Below, one piece after another: positions 25,164 to 30,821 of a stretch of DNA of 64,000 nt. The notes beneath the pieces are model-generated. The model was not told the origin of the DNA, made no database searches, and saw only the letters and a program-made list of their open reading frames with translations. This stretch comes from UKL13-2 sp036394575 (lineage in GTDB: Bacteria; Pseudomonadota; Gammaproteobacteria; Burkholderiales; Usitatibacteraceae). Within the stretch, counting starts at the first letter, position 1, and each line of letters starts with the position of its first letter. Location of the stretch: the NCBI GenBank assembly GCA_036394575.1, contig DASWEY010000078.1:1-64000 (forward strand), given 5' to 3'. Made by a program: the position numbers and the translations under genes.

Positions 25164-25430
25164 CTACGATGTGTGCAAAACCTCGCGAAGCACCTTGCGA
25201 AGCGTAGCGACCGTAATCGGCTTGTCGTCTTTTTCCTTGCCCTTCGCGTCGGCAGATGCCGCTCGCAGCGTCGTGTTGATCATGGTTTGGTATCCCACAC
25301 CAAGCGCCTCGGCGCGTGCGCGAAAGAACTCAATGACATCATCGTCAAGCATGATCGTGATGCGCGTTTTCCCGGTCGACGGGATGACCGCGCCGCGTTT
25401 GCCTTTGCTGAAATCGTATTCCTTACGCAT
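25164..25430 (-). CDS. brnA: BrnA antitoxin
   Basis: This 88-residue protein is the ribbon-helix-helix antitoxin of the BrnT-BrnA type II system. It starts at ATG 25430, with GGAG seven bases upstream, and contains KTRITIMLDDDVIEFFRARA and GVGYQTMINTTLR, the DNA-binding strand and first helices. It would neutralise BrnT and repress their promoter. The start lies 8 bp inside the end of brnT, so the pair is translationally coupled in the family's toxin-first order. The C-terminus (ATLRKVLREVL) is the likely toxin-binding part. Confidence 0.9.
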   Translation of the reverse strand: MRKEYDFSKGKRGAVIPSTGKTRITIMLDDDVIEFFRARAEALGVGYQTMINTTLRAASADAKGKEKDDKPITVATLRKVLREVLHTS

Positions 25431-25689
25431 GGTATTGCTCCGTTTCGCCTCGACTGGCCTTGCGTGCGGAGATGAGCCGGGTTCGGCTTCCGCGCGGTGT
25501 GTGGACAACGACCAGCACCCGTCCAAGAGCATCGATGCCCAGCGTTACAAATCGCTGCTCGCCTTCAGCATCAGGATCTTCGATGGTGACCGCCAAGGGG
25601 TCACGGAGCGCCTGCTCGGCATCGGCAAAGCTGACTTTGTGCCTAGCCAGGTTTGATCGCGCCTTGGCCGGGTCAAACTCGATGTCCAT
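25423..25689 (-). CDS. brnT: BrnT ribonuclease toxin
   Basis: This 88-residue protein is a RelE-fold BrnT toxin, an RNase that stops translation when free. It begins MDIEFDPAKARSNLARHKVSF, the usual BrnT opening, and has FADAEQALRDP, RFVTLGIDALGRVLVVVHT and the C-terminal RLISARKASRGE, with the catalytic-type Arg and Lys/Glu residues. There is no ribosome site before the ATG, and the predicted transcription start falls almost on the ATG, so translation may be leaderless. It is preceded by a palindrome-rich promoter. Confidence 0.92.
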   Translation of the reverse strand: MDIEFDPAKARSNLARHKVSFADAEQALRDPLAVTIEDPDAEGEQRFVTLGIDALGRVLVVVHTPRGSRTRLISARKASRGETEQYHA

Positions 25690-25695
25690 TTACAT

Positions 25696-25723
25696 ATTAT
25701 GCATATGTTATGCATATAGTCAA
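25696..25723 (-). promoter_or_regulatory. brnTA promoter with two TATGCATA operators
   Basis: On the minus strand -35 TTGACT (25718-25723) and -10 CATAAT (25696-25701) are 16 bp apart. Two copies of the palindrome TATGCATA (25698-25705 and 25709-25716) lie over the -10 and the spacer, 11 bp apart, as expected for two ribbon-helix-helix dimers on one DNA face. Repression by BrnA is inferred from the family. Confidence 0.7.
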
Positions 25724-25797
25724 GCGCCGCTCGTGGCACTATGGAGGTCTTGCGGTTGGCGAAATTGGCGCTGAACCCGGGTATTTGCAAATTCGGA

Positions 25798-25811
25798 ATC
25801 GATTCCGACCC
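25798..25811. repeat. Right 14-bp direct repeat flanking brnTA
   Basis: ATCGATTCCGACCC, partner of the copy at 25133-25146. It lies between the brnTA promoter and the stop of the AbiGi-like gene. Confidence 0.4.
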
Positions 25812-25834
25812 CTTGCACTGCTCTAATCCCACGG

Positions 25835-26782
25835 CTAGGTCGCTGCATATTCCTCCATCGCAACAATTTCCAACTTAACTCGCTTAGCATTCAACAAACT
25901 CGTCACTGCAGTGATCGACGCCTTTGGGCAGATAAGCTTTCGCGCCGCTTCAATGACTGGCGTTCCCCGAAACGTTTTATATAAGTGACACTCGCTCGCC
26001 AGAATTTTGCTTCCCGTCGGAAACTCTACTTCACGTCCAAAGAAGCTATCGTTGATTTGACGTAATGACTTCACATCCGATTCGCTTGTCGGGACAGTCA
26101 ATGGCGTTCCGCGCCAAACATTGTTCGCAAGCAGTCTCCATTCGCGCTGCCGATAGTAACCAAGTAGTTCAGTATGCTTTTCGTGGTCGATGGGGTAAAA
26201 ATATCCCGACAGTGCTCGAATTGCGCCAGTTAGTGCTGAAATTGGTTGTATTTCAGCCTGTAAAAATTGAAGGAGATGTTGAGCTCCCCCAACCGTGCAT
26301 TGCGTTTGCATCACAGGTATACCATTCTTCGTAATGTTGAGAAGCTCTGCCTTATTCAAAGTTTGATTTACGAGCGTATTAATTCCTTCGAGACGTACCA
26401 GCAGCTCCTGAATTTCTGCCAGTCGAGCAAGCATTGCAGAAGCGACCCCGTCAAAGGAGCCTGGTGTAGCTTTAAGAGGTACGTAAAAGACTGGAATCGC
26501 TCCCATCTGTATCAGGGTAGTTATGTCCCATTCAAGTGAAAAAGGACCAAAGGTCAACGCATGCTGAGGAAGTTCGCGTGGCTCTAATTCAGTAAATGAG
26601 ATTCTTTTTTGCATTAACAACAGAGGTTTTGAGAGAGTGTCGTTTGATAATTCCTCTCGAAACTCAATGCGCTCTGGCGTTAGTAGTAGACCACGATCAA
26701 GGATGCTTTCAAATATAGAAAGGGCACAGGCACTTAAATCTCCCGCGCCCCTTGGAAATGAATGATAAAAGTATCGTGACAT
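25835..26782 (-). CDS. AbiGi-like abortive-infection family protein
   Basis: This 315-residue protein resembles the N-terminal part of AbiGi, the antitoxin-like member of the lactococcal AbiG phage-exclusion system: FYHSFPRG, ILDRGLLLTPE, then ISFTELEPRELPQHA and FGPFSLEWD followed by GAIPVFYVPL, the most telling block. The C-terminal half (about 150-315) is unfamiliar and has RALSGYFYPIDHEKH and KSLRQINDSFFGREVEF. Codons are much richer in A/T than in neighbouring genes, pointing to recent transfer. No AbiGii-like toxin partner is adjacent; brnTA is. The family call rests on short motifs recalled from memory, so defence function is a hypothesis. Confidence 0.5.
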   Translation of the reverse strand: MSRYFYHSFPRGAGDLSACALSIFESILDRGLLLTPERIEFREELSNDTLSKPLLLMQKRISFTELEPRELPQHALTFGPFSLEWDITTLIQMGAIPVFYVPLKATPGSFDGVASAMLARLAEIQELLVRLEGINTLVNQTLNKAELLNITKNGIPVMQTQCTVGGAQHLLQFLQAEIQPISALTGAIRALSGYFYPIDHEKHTELLGYYRQREWRLLANNVWRGTPLTVPTSESDVKSLRQINDSFFGREVEFPTGSKILASECHLYKTFRGTPVIEAARKLICPKASITAVTSLLNAKRVKLEIVAMEEYAAT

Positions 26783-26830
26783 TTCAACGCCTGACTATTG
26801 ACGGGCAGCAAAAACCTGTAGAAGAACCAG

Positions 26831-26893
26831 TAAAAGGGATCGTGATCGATTAGTCTTCACAGATAATCCGCCCACGGCCCCATTAATTCCTAA
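26831..26893 (-). repeat. Degenerate copy of the 28121-28182 terminator repeat
   Basis: This segment matches 28121-28182 in about 39 of the first 50 positions by hand alignment, including GTGATCGATTAG and CTTCACAG. The hairpin pairing seen in the other copy is weakened here. It lies just past the attC site at 26888-26956, so the two copies bracket the two-cassette block. Confidence 0.65.
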
Positions 26894-26956
26894 CGTTCGA
26901 GTTAGCCGGACGCCTTGTGGGCTGCCGCAAGGCGCCAGTTGAACGAAGTGTTAAGC
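26888..26956 (-). other. Integron attC site (69 bp) of the 26988-27374 cassette
   Basis: On the minus strand the site runs from GCTTAAC (complement of 26950-26956) to GTTAGGA (complement of 26888-26894), matching the RYYYAAC and GTTRRR ends of attC sites. Between them are inverted arms: TTCGTTCAACTGG pairs imperfectly with CCGGCTAACTCGAA, and GCGCCTT with AAGGCG, around a variable loop. It lies 31 bp after the stop of the VOC gene, in the correct orientation for that cassette. The final base departs from consensus. Confidence 0.75.
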
Positions 26957-26987
26957 CGCAGTTCGCGGCCGTGAGTAACGAGCCTAC

Positions 26988-27374
26988 TCATTGGCCTTGC
27001 GGCGGCTGCCATAGCTCGACCTTGTTTCCCTCCGGATCAATGACCCAGGCAAACTTCCCGTACTCGGAATCGTCAATCTTCTCGAGCACATTGCAGCCTT
27101 CTTCCTTCAAGACCTTGACCAAGGCGTGGAGGTCTTCCACTCGGTAGTTGACCATGAAGGGGGCAGAGCTCGGAGCAAAGTGATCACCTTCCTGCGGACC
27201 GATGGACCAGACAGTCGTGCCTGCAACCGGCTTGCCCTCGCCGTCGGTCCATGTGAAGGCAGCTCCGCCCCAGACCTGGACATCGATTCCCAAGTGCCGC
27301 TTGTACCAAGCCTGCAGTGATGGGGCGTCTTTCGCCTTGAAGAAGATGCCGCCGATGCCAGTGACTCGTTTCAT
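26988..27374 (-). CDS. VOC-fold (glyoxalase/bleomycin-resistance-like) protein, cassette gene 2
   Basis: This 128-residue soluble protein has two beta-alpha-beta-beta-beta modules of the vicinal oxygen chelate superfamily: IGGIFFKAKDAPSLQAWYKRH in the first and FMVNYRVEDLHALVKVL with GKFAWVIDPEGNKVELW in the second. Possible metal or ligand residues are Glu in KVELW and His/Glu in the first module. GGAGGT lies three bases before the ATG. It forms a compact integron-type cassette: one gene followed closely by an attC site. The activity (glyoxalase, fosfomycin- or bleomycin-type binding, or other) cannot be told. Such genes are frequent in environmental cassettes. Confidence 0.9.
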   Translation of the reverse strand: MKRVTGIGGIFFKAKDAPSLQAWYKRHLGIDVQVWGGAAFTWTDGEGKPVAGTTVWSIGPQEGDHFAPSSAPFMVNYRVEDLHALVKVLKEEGCNVLEKIDDSEYGKFAWVIDPEGNKVELWQPPQGQ

Positions 27375-27420
27375 GCGACCTCCGATGCGCGGTGGTGGTG
27401 AGAGGAATGTTTCTTATCCG

Positions 27421-27480
27421 GCCCAACGTTGGACATAAGCGGCCTGCCCGAGGCAGGTCCGCTTGATGGACGGGTTAGGC
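27421..27480 (-). other. Integron attC site (60 bp, 59-be type) of the 27475-27849 cassette
   Basis: On the minus strand it begins GCCTAAC (complement of 27474-27480) and ends GTTGGGC (complement of 27421-27427), both exact matches to the RYYYAAC and GTTRRRY core sites. The centre AAGCGGACCTGCC-TC-GGGCAGGCCGCTT forms a near-perfect stem with an unpaired base on one side, the asymmetry that sets recombination polarity. The VOC gene stop codon lies inside the first core site, as in many cassettes. This is a classical 59-base element. Confidence 0.9.
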
Positions 27481-27849
27481 CTCGGGTTCGTGGCAAACCG
27501 CTTCGATGTTGTGCCCGTCCGGACCAATGACGAAAGCTGCATAGTAGTTCGCGTGGTAGTGCGGGCGCAGACCAGGCGCACCATTGTCTTTGCCACCCGC
27601 CTCCAGCGCCGCGCGATAGAAAGCCTCGACTTGCTGGCGATTCTCGGCCACGAACGCGATGTGAAGATGCGCCGGCTTCTCCTCGGTTTGATACAGGCAC
27701 AATGAAACCTTACCCTTTGGTTGGCTAAGCTCGACACCGAGCGGCGGCCACTCCGAGACAACAGTTACGCCGAGCGGTTCGAGTGCCTTGAGGAAGAACG
27801 CTTTGCTCGCTGCATAGTCGCTGACGCCGAATTTGACGTGGTCAAACAT
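27475..27849 (-). CDS. VOC-fold (glyoxalase-like) protein, cassette gene 1
   Basis: This 124-residue VOC-superfamily protein starts MFDHVKFGVSDYAASKAFF, the usual first strand and helix, followed by SLCLYQTEEKPAHLHIAFVAENRQQVEAFY and a C-terminal YYAAFVIGPDGHNIEAVCHE. Candidate metal ligands are His4, the His in AHLHIAF, and Glu in NIEAV, a pattern shared with metal-dependent members. AGGAG lies upstream of the ATG. Only 33 bases separate the ATG from the GTTAGGC core at 27882-27888, typical of a first cassette gene read from a promoter outside the cassette. Its stop is inside its attC site. Substrate unknown. Confidence 0.92.
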   Translation of the reverse strand: MFDHVKFGVSDYAASKAFFLKALEPLGVTVVSEWPPLGVELSQPKGKVSLCLYQTEEKPAHLHIAFVAENRQQVEAFYRAALEAGGKDNGAPGLRPHYHANYYAAFVIGPDGHNIEAVCHEPEA

Positions 27850-27881
27850 GGGTTCTCCTGAAGCGTGTGGGCCTGCGCAAG

Positions 27882-27938
27882 GCCTAACTAGTTTTAGACA
27901 ATAAAAACGCCTCTTAACAACCCGAAGTGCTGCCTAAC
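27882..27938 (-). other. attI-like integron attachment segment
   Basis: On the minus strand this segment contains two GTTAGGC core sites (complements of 27932-27938 and 27882-27888). The inner one is preceded by TCTAAAACTA, similar to the CCTAAAACAAA that precedes GTTAGGC in the class 1 attI site. It lies just upstream of the first cassette gene. There is no attC-type stem between the two cores, which favours an attI-like reading over a third attC. Integrase binding sites cannot be confirmed by eye. Confidence 0.5.
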
Positions 27939-27998
27939 ACCACGGTGGCGATTGGCTGGACCTCGTTGACTGGCGCGGCTTTCCGGCATTCGGCAATA

Positions 27999-28027
27999 TT
28001 TTTATGCAGTATTAACAAAAGTGTGAA
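27999..28027 (-). promoter_or_regulatory. Candidate cassette promoter (Pc-like)
   Basis: On the minus strand -35 TTCACA (28022-28027) and -10 TAAAAA (27999-28004) are 17 bp apart, directed through the attI-like segment into the two VOC cassettes. Position and direction match a Pc promoter. The -35 is 5/6 and the -10 only 4/6 to consensus. The rest of 27939-28120 shows no gene and no integrase remnant. Confidence 0.45.
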
Positions 28028-28120
28028 AACACACAACCCTTAATGGCTACGTATTTGTCGCCAACCACTGGTCTTTGACCTGACTGGCTGCCACATGAGG
28101 TCGACATGGCAAAAGCATGG

Positions 28121-28182
28121 CAAAAGGAGCCGTGGTCGATTAGCCTTCACAGGCAACCCAACCACGGCCCATCAATTCTCTA
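28121..28182 (-). terminator. Terminator of the 28180-28764 lipoprotein gene (repeat copy B)
   Basis: On the minus strand GCCGTGGT pairs with ACCACGGC around a loop of about 24 bases, followed by TCCTTTT, directly after the lipoprotein stop codon. A weaker copy of the whole segment is at 26831-26893, beyond the cassette block. Confidence 0.65.
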
Positions 28183-28764
28183 ATTCCGTAATTCAGCCAG
28201 GCGCTTCTTCAGCATATCGAGCTTCATCCTGGTGGGCACCGAGTTGCCGTAGCCCTCCACGATTACGATCAATTTCTGCAGCAATTCCCTTTCCGATGGC
28301 GATTGGATGGGCTTCATCTCGAACTTGTCATTTTTGAACCAGCCCTGGTCATGCTTCACATATCTGTAGGCGCCCAGAAAATAGACGCCCGGCTTCTGGA
28401 TGTGGATCGCGGTGTCGTTCCTGCCCTCGCTGCCATAGTGGTATCTGGTGGTGTCGCCGCCGAATATCCCGCTGGCGCCGGTGAACGTATCGACCTGGTA
28501 TGAACCCGGCAGAAGGTAGAAGCGAAAGAACATCCCGTCTTTGATGCCGGCGCTGAAGTAAAGTGGTGAAGAACTGTATTGCTTGATACTGACTTCATCC
28601 AGCTTGGTCGACGCGTCCTGCATGTCGAAATAACCGAACACGATCGAGCGATTGGGGTCTTCCAGCTCGGCTTGCGTAAGTTGTCGCGGCTCGCTGGCGC
28701 AACCGGCGACGAAGATGAAAATTGAGATGAGCAGTAGCCGTGCCGACTTTTTGCTAAAACGCAT
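28180..28764 (-). CDS. Putative lipoprotein
   Basis: This is a 194-residue protein from the ATG at 28764. A signal peptide (RLLLISIFIFVAG) ends in the lipobox VAGCAS, so a lipid-anchored periplasmic protein is predicted. The mature part has IVFGYFDMQDA, SSPLYFSAGIKDGMFFRFYLLPGSYQVD and GVYFLGAYRYVKHD, a beta-rich pattern reminiscent of carboxypeptidase-regulatory-like or DUF2846-type domains, and ends in a helix with LQKLIVIVEGYGNS. The frame is open upstream into the 14-bp tandem repeats, but that part does not look like protein. Function unknown. Confidence 0.75.
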   Translation of the reverse strand: MRFSKKSARLLLISIFIFVAGCASEPRQLTQAELEDPNRSIVFGYFDMQDASTKLDEVSIKQYSSSPLYFSAGIKDGMFFRFYLLPGSYQVDTFTGASGIFGGDTTRYHYGSEGRNDTAIHIQKPGVYFLGAYRYVKHDQGWFKNDKFEMKPIQSPSERELLQKLIVIVEGYGNSVPTRMKLDMLKKRLAELRN

Positions 28765-28862
28765 TGAATCTCTCCATGAAGTAGTTGGTGCCAAATCAAT
28801 AAATTGTTCGCTTATAAGTTGACGGTAAAGTGATCCCGGAATATCAGGAGCCGAAGCAACAT

Positions 28863-28932
28863 TTTTGAGCCCTCGATTTTGAGCCCTCGATTTTGAGCCC
28901 TCGATTTTGAACCTTCGATTTTGAACCTTTGA
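28863..28932. repeat. Five tandem 14-bp repeats
   Basis: Five head-to-tail copies of a 14-bp unit: three TTTTGAGCCCTCGA, then TTTTGAACCTTCGA and TTTTGAACCTTTGA. The unit length is not a multiple of three and the array lies between the protease stop and the lipoprotein start, so it is non-coding. Such arrays vary in copy number by slippage. Confidence 0.9.
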
Positions 28933-28939
28933 GCCAGAA

Positions 28940-29680
28940 CTAAACCGCTTCTCCACCCTTCACCGCATGCACTGCCTTTAACATCTCATGGACATCATTG
29001 GCCATGACGGCGAGAAAACCGAGCAGCAGCAAATAATAAAACGCGTACTCCACCTTGGTGCGCAAGGGCACGCCGTAATACGCCGCATTCTCCGGTGCGT
29101 TCGGATCGTAGTGCCAGGCCTTCATCACCTGCGGCGCTGCCAGCAATCCGATCAGGATCAACATCGGGCTGGGCATCACAAAGAACAGTCCGACCAGAAT
29201 CGGTACGCCGGCAAACCACATGCGCGGCGAAATGATCGCGGTGATGCGCCCGCCGTCGAAGGGCGATAGCGGAATCAGGTTGAACAGATTGATGAAGAAA
29301 CCCGCGTAGGACAGGGCCAGCAGCAGATTGTTGTCGTAATTGCGCGCCAGAAAATAACAGAGCAATGCGCCCAACGTGCCGACAAAAGGGCCGGCGATGC
29401 CGATATAGGCTTCGGTCTCGACGTCATGCGGCATGTCCTTCAGCTCGACCCAGGCGCCGACGAAGGGGATGAAGGTGGGCGCGCCGACATTGAGGCCGCG
29501 CTGGCGGGCGGCGAGGTAGTGGCCCATCTCATGCACGAAGATCAGCAGCACAAAACCGACCGCGTACCACCAGCCGTAGATGAGCGCATAGGCAAACACC
29601 GACAGCAGCATGGTGCCGCCGGTGAGGAATACCTTGCCGAGCTTGCCCGCCGACAGCAGCAGTAGCAGGGCCTTGATCAT
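28940..29680 (-). CDS. Site-2 protease-type (M50) membrane metalloprotease
   Basis: This 246-residue integral membrane protein from ATG 29680 has the zinc motif HEMGH in FVHEMGHYLAARQRG and the second-ligand region NLIPLSPFDGGRI, where the Asp of FDGG completes the zinc site. About six membrane helices are visible. It matches the short site-2 protease family proteins without PDZ domain, which cleave substrates inside the inner membrane. The start overlaps the upstream DUF2167 gene stop by 4 bp, so the two are coupled. The substrate is unknown; the DUF2167 membrane protein is an obvious candidate partner. Confidence 0.9.
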   Translation of the reverse strand: MIKALLLLLSAGKLGKVFLTGGTMLLSVFAYALIYGWWYAVGFVLLIFVHEMGHYLAARQRGLNVGAPTFIPFVGAWVELKDMPHDVETEAYIGIAGPFVGTLGALLCYFLARNYDNNLLLALSYAGFFINLFNLIPLSPFDGGRITAIISPRMWFAGVPILVGLFFVMPSPMLILIGLLAAPQVMKAWHYDPNAPENAAYYGVPLRTKVEYAFYYLLLLGFLAVMANDVHEMLKAVHAVKGGEAV

Positions 29681-30624
29681 GGCTGCGGTGGCGTATCGGA
29701 TTTGCCGGTGCGGGCCTTCCACCATTTGCCGATGCCGACCAGCAGTGCGCCGCCGGCCAGGATGGCGACCTTGGCGAATTTGAGGAAGAAGGCGGCGATC
29801 ACCGCGAACAGGCCCAGTTTCTTCGCCGCCACGCCGGCGACCAGGGCGGCGAGTCCGTATTCGGCCACCTTGTCGGTGGAAGAATTGAAGTCCGCATAAC
29901 GCTTGCCTTCATCGAAGTCGAGCGCGGCCAGCATCTTGCGCGCGATCGGCTTTTCATTTTCGACTGTGCTGAGATCGGTCACCAGGTTCATGCTGATATA
30001 GCCTTTGCGGCCCAGCGCATAGGTGTTGTAATTGATGGTCTGCTCGGCATTGGCCGGCGCGCCCTTGGTCTTCGAGGCCAGCGACCACACCAGGCGGCGA
30101 TTGGCGGCGTCATAGGTCGGCTTTTCCACCCAGCCGATGATCTCGGATTCGGGTATGCCGCGCTCGCGGCGGTCTTCGTTGGCGCTGTCGGTGCCGGCCT
30201 TGATGCTCTTCAGCAGGTCATCGGCATTCCAATCCTTGGCGTCGTCGTCCTTGATGTAGCCGGAATCCTCATAGCTCGCCACCATGAACCAGTTGGCGTT
30301 GTCGTCGCCGTTCGGAAAGATCATGCCGATCACTTCCTTGCCGACGCGATTGCCCATCGCCTTCAGGATCGCCTGCGCCTGGGCACCGGGAATGTAGACA
30401 TAGCCTTCGGGCAGCTTCAGCTTGGCCTGGTCGATCAGCTTGACTTCAACCGGCCCCTTCTGCGCGACGCTGCGCGCGGCTTCGAAGGCGGCCTGCACTT
30501 GCGATTCAGGCGTGGGCTTGTCCTGTGCAAAGACCGTTGCGGTCAGCAGGCCCAGGCCGACGGCCAGCGAGCGCAGCTTGAAAATACGACGAGGTATGGC
30601 GACGTTGGCGATGAGTTGCGGCAT
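29677..30624 (-). CDS. DUF2167 family membrane-anchored protein
   Basis: This 315-residue protein starts at ATG 30624, after AAGGGA. A signal peptide (LGLLTATVFAQ) leads to the DUF2167 domain: EVKLIDQAKLKLPEGYVYIPG, GMIFPNGDDNANWFMVASYEDSGYI, DDDAKDWNADDLLKS and PTYDAANRRLVWSLA. A C-terminal hydrophobic region (GLAALVAGVAAKKLGLF to VGIGKWWKA) provides one or two membrane helices, so the main domain faces the periplasm. A much longer frame reading upstream through the MFS gene is antisense and not real. Coupled to the M50 protease downstream. The family has no known function; relatives include YfdX-unrelated membrane proteins such as those next to stress genes. Confidence 0.88.
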   Translation of the reverse strand: MPQLIANVAIPRRIFKLRSLAVGLGLLTATVFAQDKPTPESQVQAAFEAARSVAQKGPVEVKLIDQAKLKLPEGYVYIPGAQAQAILKAMGNRVGKEVIGMIFPNGDDNANWFMVASYEDSGYIKDDDAKDWNADDLLKSIKAGTDSANEDRRERGIPESEIIGWVEKPTYDAANRRLVWSLASKTKGAPANAEQTINYNTYALGRKGYISMNLVTDLSTVENEKPIARKMLAALDFDEGKRYADFNSSTDKVAEYGLAALVAGVAAKKLGLFAVIAAFFLKFAKVAILAGGALLVGIGKWWKARTGKSDTPPQP

Positions 30625-30670
30625 GAAGTTGTCCCTTTTTGTTGGTCGTGGCTGGTATGTAATCGTCTTT

Positions 30671-30721
30671 CCGCCATTTGGCTGCGAATATGGCGGTGGG
30701 TATCGCCGCGAATATGCGGCG
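30671..30721. other. Two small hairpins in the MFS-DUF2167 gap
   Basis: CCGCCAT (30671-30677) pairs with ATGGCGG (30690-30696), and CGCCGC (30704-30709) pairs with GCGGCG (30716-30721); both loops contain GCGAATAT or GAATAT. No U-tract follows on either strand. The rest of the 197-bp gap has no gene. Confidence 0.4.
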
Positions 30722-30821
30722 GCAGTGAACAGCGCAGTTATTCTATAGACAAAGCCGGCTGCCCGATCCGGCGTAAAACTGATCTCACCCGCACAGGTAG
30801 TATCGTGGCGGCGAGGCGTGG

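Noticed and set aside
27939..28120. Remnant of an integron integrase upstream of the attI-like site
   Set aside because: I looked on both strands for tyrosine-recombinase segments and found none; the space is only about 180 bp.
28863..28932. Possible CRISPR-like array
   Set aside because: The 14-bp units are directly abutting, without spacers.
28183..28956. Lipoprotein N-terminal extension encoded by the tandem repeats
   Set aside because: The repeat translation is repetitive and basic with no signal; a normal lipoprotein signal starts at 28764.
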